From contig NZ_LQCI01000002.1 of assembly GCF_001613935.1 (NCBI RefSeq), positions 496,001 to 560,000 on the forward strand: a stretch of 64,000 nt of DNA, written 5' to 3'. This DNA comes from Amycolatopsis regifaucium (GTDB lineage: Bacteria > Actinomycetota > Actinomycetes > Mycobacteriales > Pseudonocardiaceae). Of the stretch, positions 62,345-64,000 are shown piece after piece (within the stretch, counting starts at the first letter, position 1; every line of letters begins with the position of its first letter). A program made the position numbers and the translations under genes. The notes under the pieces are model-generated. The model was not told the origin of the DNA, searched no databases, and saw only the letters and a program-made list of their open reading frames with translations.

Positions 62345-63370
62345 TCACAATGTGATCAGCACCTTGGTCGCATTACGGTCCACCATTGCCTGGTAGCCGT
62401 GGCCGACTTCGGCGAGTTCAAGAGTCCGGTCGAAAACCGCGCTCGGATCCAGTTTGCCGGCGATGACTTCGCCGAGTAATGCCGGGAGATAGGCGCGGAC
62501 GGGCACTGGGCCGCTTCTGACGGTTATGTTCCGCAAAGAGCAGGCCGTCGAGTCCAGGGTGCCGTGCGGCCCTCCGACCACACTGATGGCGCCGCCGTCG
62601 ACACAGATGGCCATCGCGGTGTCCAGCGCGTCCTGCTCACCGACGGCTTCCACCACCAGACCGGCCCCGGCGCCCCAGGTCGCATCGATCACCTGCGCCC
62701 GGCCCTCGGCGCCTCTCAAGCTCACGAGATCAGTAGCGCCGAACTTCTGCCCGATCCGCAGCCGGTCTTCGTGGTGTCCCAGCAGGAAAATCCGCTCTAT
62801 GCCCAGGCGGCTCGCCGCGAGGACGGCGCACAACCCCACCGGGCCGTCGCCGACGACGGCCATCGTCATGGGTGTGGGCCTTCCACCGGCGTGCACGGCA
62901 TGCTGGCCGGTCGCCATCACATCCGCGAGCGTCAGCACAGCCGGAATCCGCTCGTCGTACTCGTCGAACGGCACAGGCACCAAAGTGCCGTCGGCGAACG
63001 GCACACGCAAGCCCTCTGCCTGCGCGCCGCCCGCCGCGACGCCGAACATCCCGCCGCGAGCGCAGGAGCTCTGTGCTCCGTGAACACAGCGGTGACATTC
63101 ACCGTCCGAAAACATGAACGGTGCCACCACCAGCTCTCCCGGACGTATCGACCGGACCGACGAACCCACATTGGCCACCACACCGATGAACTCGTGTCCG
63201 CACCGTGGCCCCCGTACCGGGCCGGGCCTGCCGAGATATCCGCGAACATCGGTGCCGCAGATCGCCGAAGCCACTACACGCACGACGGCGTCCGTCGGCT
63301 GTTCGATCTTGGGATCTGGTACTTGAGCCACGGTGACCCGGCCGGGTCCACGCAATACCGCTGCCCTCAT
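62345..63370 (-). CDS. Zinc-dependent alcohol dehydrogenase (MDR family)
   Basis: A 341-residue medium-chain dehydrogenase. The catalytic-zinc ligands are Cys in ICGTDVRG and GHE in RCGHEFIG. A cysteine cluster (CHRCVHGAQSSCARGG) holds the structural zinc. The NAD(P)-binding part has VVGDGPVGLCAVLAASRLG. ATG 63370 has AGGAGG upstream. It lies before the ammonia-lyase/aminomutase gene on the same strand, about 200 bp away, and may act on a related aromatic alcohol or aldehyde. Confidence 0.9.
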   Translation of the reverse strand: MRAAVLRGPGRVTVAQVPDPKIEQPTDAVVRVVASAICGTDVRGYLGRPGPVRGPRCGHEFIGVVANVGSSVRSIRPGELVVAPFMFSDGECHRCVHGAQSSCARGGMFGVAAGGAQAEGLRVPFADGTLVPVPFDEYDERIPAVLTLADVMATGQHAVHAGGRPTPMTMAVVGDGPVGLCAVLAASRLGIERIFLLGHHEDRLRIGQKFGATDLVSLRGAEGRAQVIDATWGAGAGLVVEAVGEQDALDTAMAICVDGGAISVVGGPHGTLDSTACSLRNITVRSGPVPVRAYLPALLGEVIAGKLDPSAVFDRTLELAEVGHGYQAMVDRNATKVLITL

Positions 63371-63689
63371 GGTCTTGCCTCCTGAGGCTCCGTTGAATCC
63401 TCATGGGCGAGGATTGCTGCCGTCGACGACGAGCAGACCGGCTGGTCATCGCAAGTTGCCGCTCCGGCGAACGCGCAACCGGATGACGGTGTCCAGGTAC
63501 GGGTCGATCGAGGTCATGGGGGTATGAAGCCGCCTCTTCGACACCCCGCGCGCCCGCAGGTGATCGACTCGCGCGAAGAAGCTGACACTCGGAGTGATAC
63601 CAGGAATATAGGAAACCCTGTGGCCGAGGTTTCGGCGGGTTCCACGCTGTGAAACCCGCGTTCGTCTTGTTACCAGGGCACGAATTCGC
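63371..63689. other. Intergenic region leading to the P450 remnant
   Basis: About 320 bases. The adh promoter (leftward) should lie at its left end. Rightward, earlier parts of a P450 might have been here, but none is recognisable. Confidence 0.4.
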
Positions 63690-63988
63690 CCTCCGCATGA
63701 TCGAAGTGAAGAAGCGCGGCCAGGAAACGACCTCTTCACCAGGTCGCCGTGGATCCACGAAGCGGACGGCGGCATGAACGCCGACGAGTTGGCTTCACGT
63801 ACCTGGTGTTGTTCATCGAGGGTTCGGAGCCGGTGACCACCGCCGGAACCGGGCTCGCCTTGCCGCTCGACCGGACGGACACGGTGAAGAAGCTGATCGC
63901 CGCCCCGGAACTGTTCGGTGCGGCTGTCGAGGAGATCGTGCGCTACCGATCACCGCACTGTGTAAGCAGGGCTGTGCTCGGGCAGTAA
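63690..63988 (+). pseudogene. Cytochrome P450 remnant, frameshifted and truncated
   Basis: Pieces of a P450 appear in successive frames. First IEVKKR near 63700, then RPGNDLFTRSPWIHEADGGM with NADEL (from 63717), and after a frameshift near 63791 GFTYLVLFIEGSEPVTTAGT (I-helix region) to AAVEEIVRYRSP with the ExxR motif. It then stops at 63988. The heme-binding cysteine region is not seen. At least two frameshifts indicate decay. Confidence 0.7.
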
Positions 63989-64000
63989 TGAGCGTTCCTC

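Noticed and set aside
1..64000. CRISPR arrays, rRNA and tRNA genes
   Set aside because: I looked for regular spaced repeats and tRNA-like cloverleaf patterns by eye and saw none; a tRNAscan/minced run would be needed to be sure.

Overview
The window is GC-rich actinomycete DNA, most likely from Pseudonocardiaceae and plausibly Amycolatopsis. This is inferred from composition, frequent GTG/TTG starts with strong GGAGG sites, tightly overlapped operons, and gene content: PucR regulators, Act_holin_X and DUF3618 proteins, a DUF6131 micro-protein, a large catalase, and a deoxysugar/acetyl-CoA carboxylase block. I cannot name the species. No tRNA, rRNA or CRISPR array was recognised.

Layout. 1-6106 (minus strand) is the edge of a natural-product cluster: the first codons of a glycosyltransferase, an NDP-hexose 3-dehydratase, an NDP-hexose 4-ketoreductase, and an acetyl-CoA carboxylase set (AccC, AccB, fused AccDA) that would supply malonyl-CoA. 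The pairing suggests a glycosylated aromatic polyketide. 6430-16254 is catabolic: a broken PucR regulator, an MHS-family importer, a secreted tannase/feruloyl esterase, an intact PucR regulator, a 3-hydroxyacyl-CoA dehydrogenase, a secreted lipase-like protein with a PHB-depolymerase-type tail, and a two-subunit 3-oxoacid CoA-transferase. 16614-21503 is stress-related: small membrane proteins, a large catalase with a SigB/SigF-like promoter, an acyl-CoA-dehydrogenase-like protein and a ribosome-hibernation-like protein. 21590-25176 holds an NTF2-like gene split by a stop, an AraC fragment, and a divergent TetR/MFS efflux pair with an operator-like palindrome.

26295-31203 is the most distinctive block. 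Two small Cys-rich peptides (6 and 10 cysteines) share one leader pattern. They are followed by a MauE/DoxX redox membrane protein, a CPAC redoxin, an ABC exporter, an S26 signal peptidase and an ArsR-type regulator. No classical RiPP modification enzyme is present. I read it as a dedicated system for making, oxidatively folding, exporting and trimming disulfide-rich peptides. A second candidate peptide system is at 42813-45188: an acidic peptide made of two 24-residue tandem repeats, overlapped by a JmjC-type oxygenase and a sucrase/ferredoxin-like protein.

The rest is accessory DNA: VOC and AraC genes; an XRE-cupin regulator whose three operator-like palindromes flank it and a gene of unknown function; an arginase-family protein with altered metal ligands; a Holin-X/DUF3618 envelope operon and a TPR protein, each behind a SigB/SigF-like promoter; a secreted glycine-rich coiled protein; an HNH nuclease lipoprotein; a macrolide-type glycosyltransferase; a second MFS pump; a bicupin-aldehyde dehydrogenase fusion; a frameshifted aldo/keto reductase beside a VOC gene and a WYL regulator; an MIO-type aromatic amino-acid lyase or aminomutase with a zinc alcohol dehydrogenase; and a decayed P450 at the right edge. 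Truncated or frameshifted genes and two copies of a MITE-like repeat indicate long-term gene turnover.
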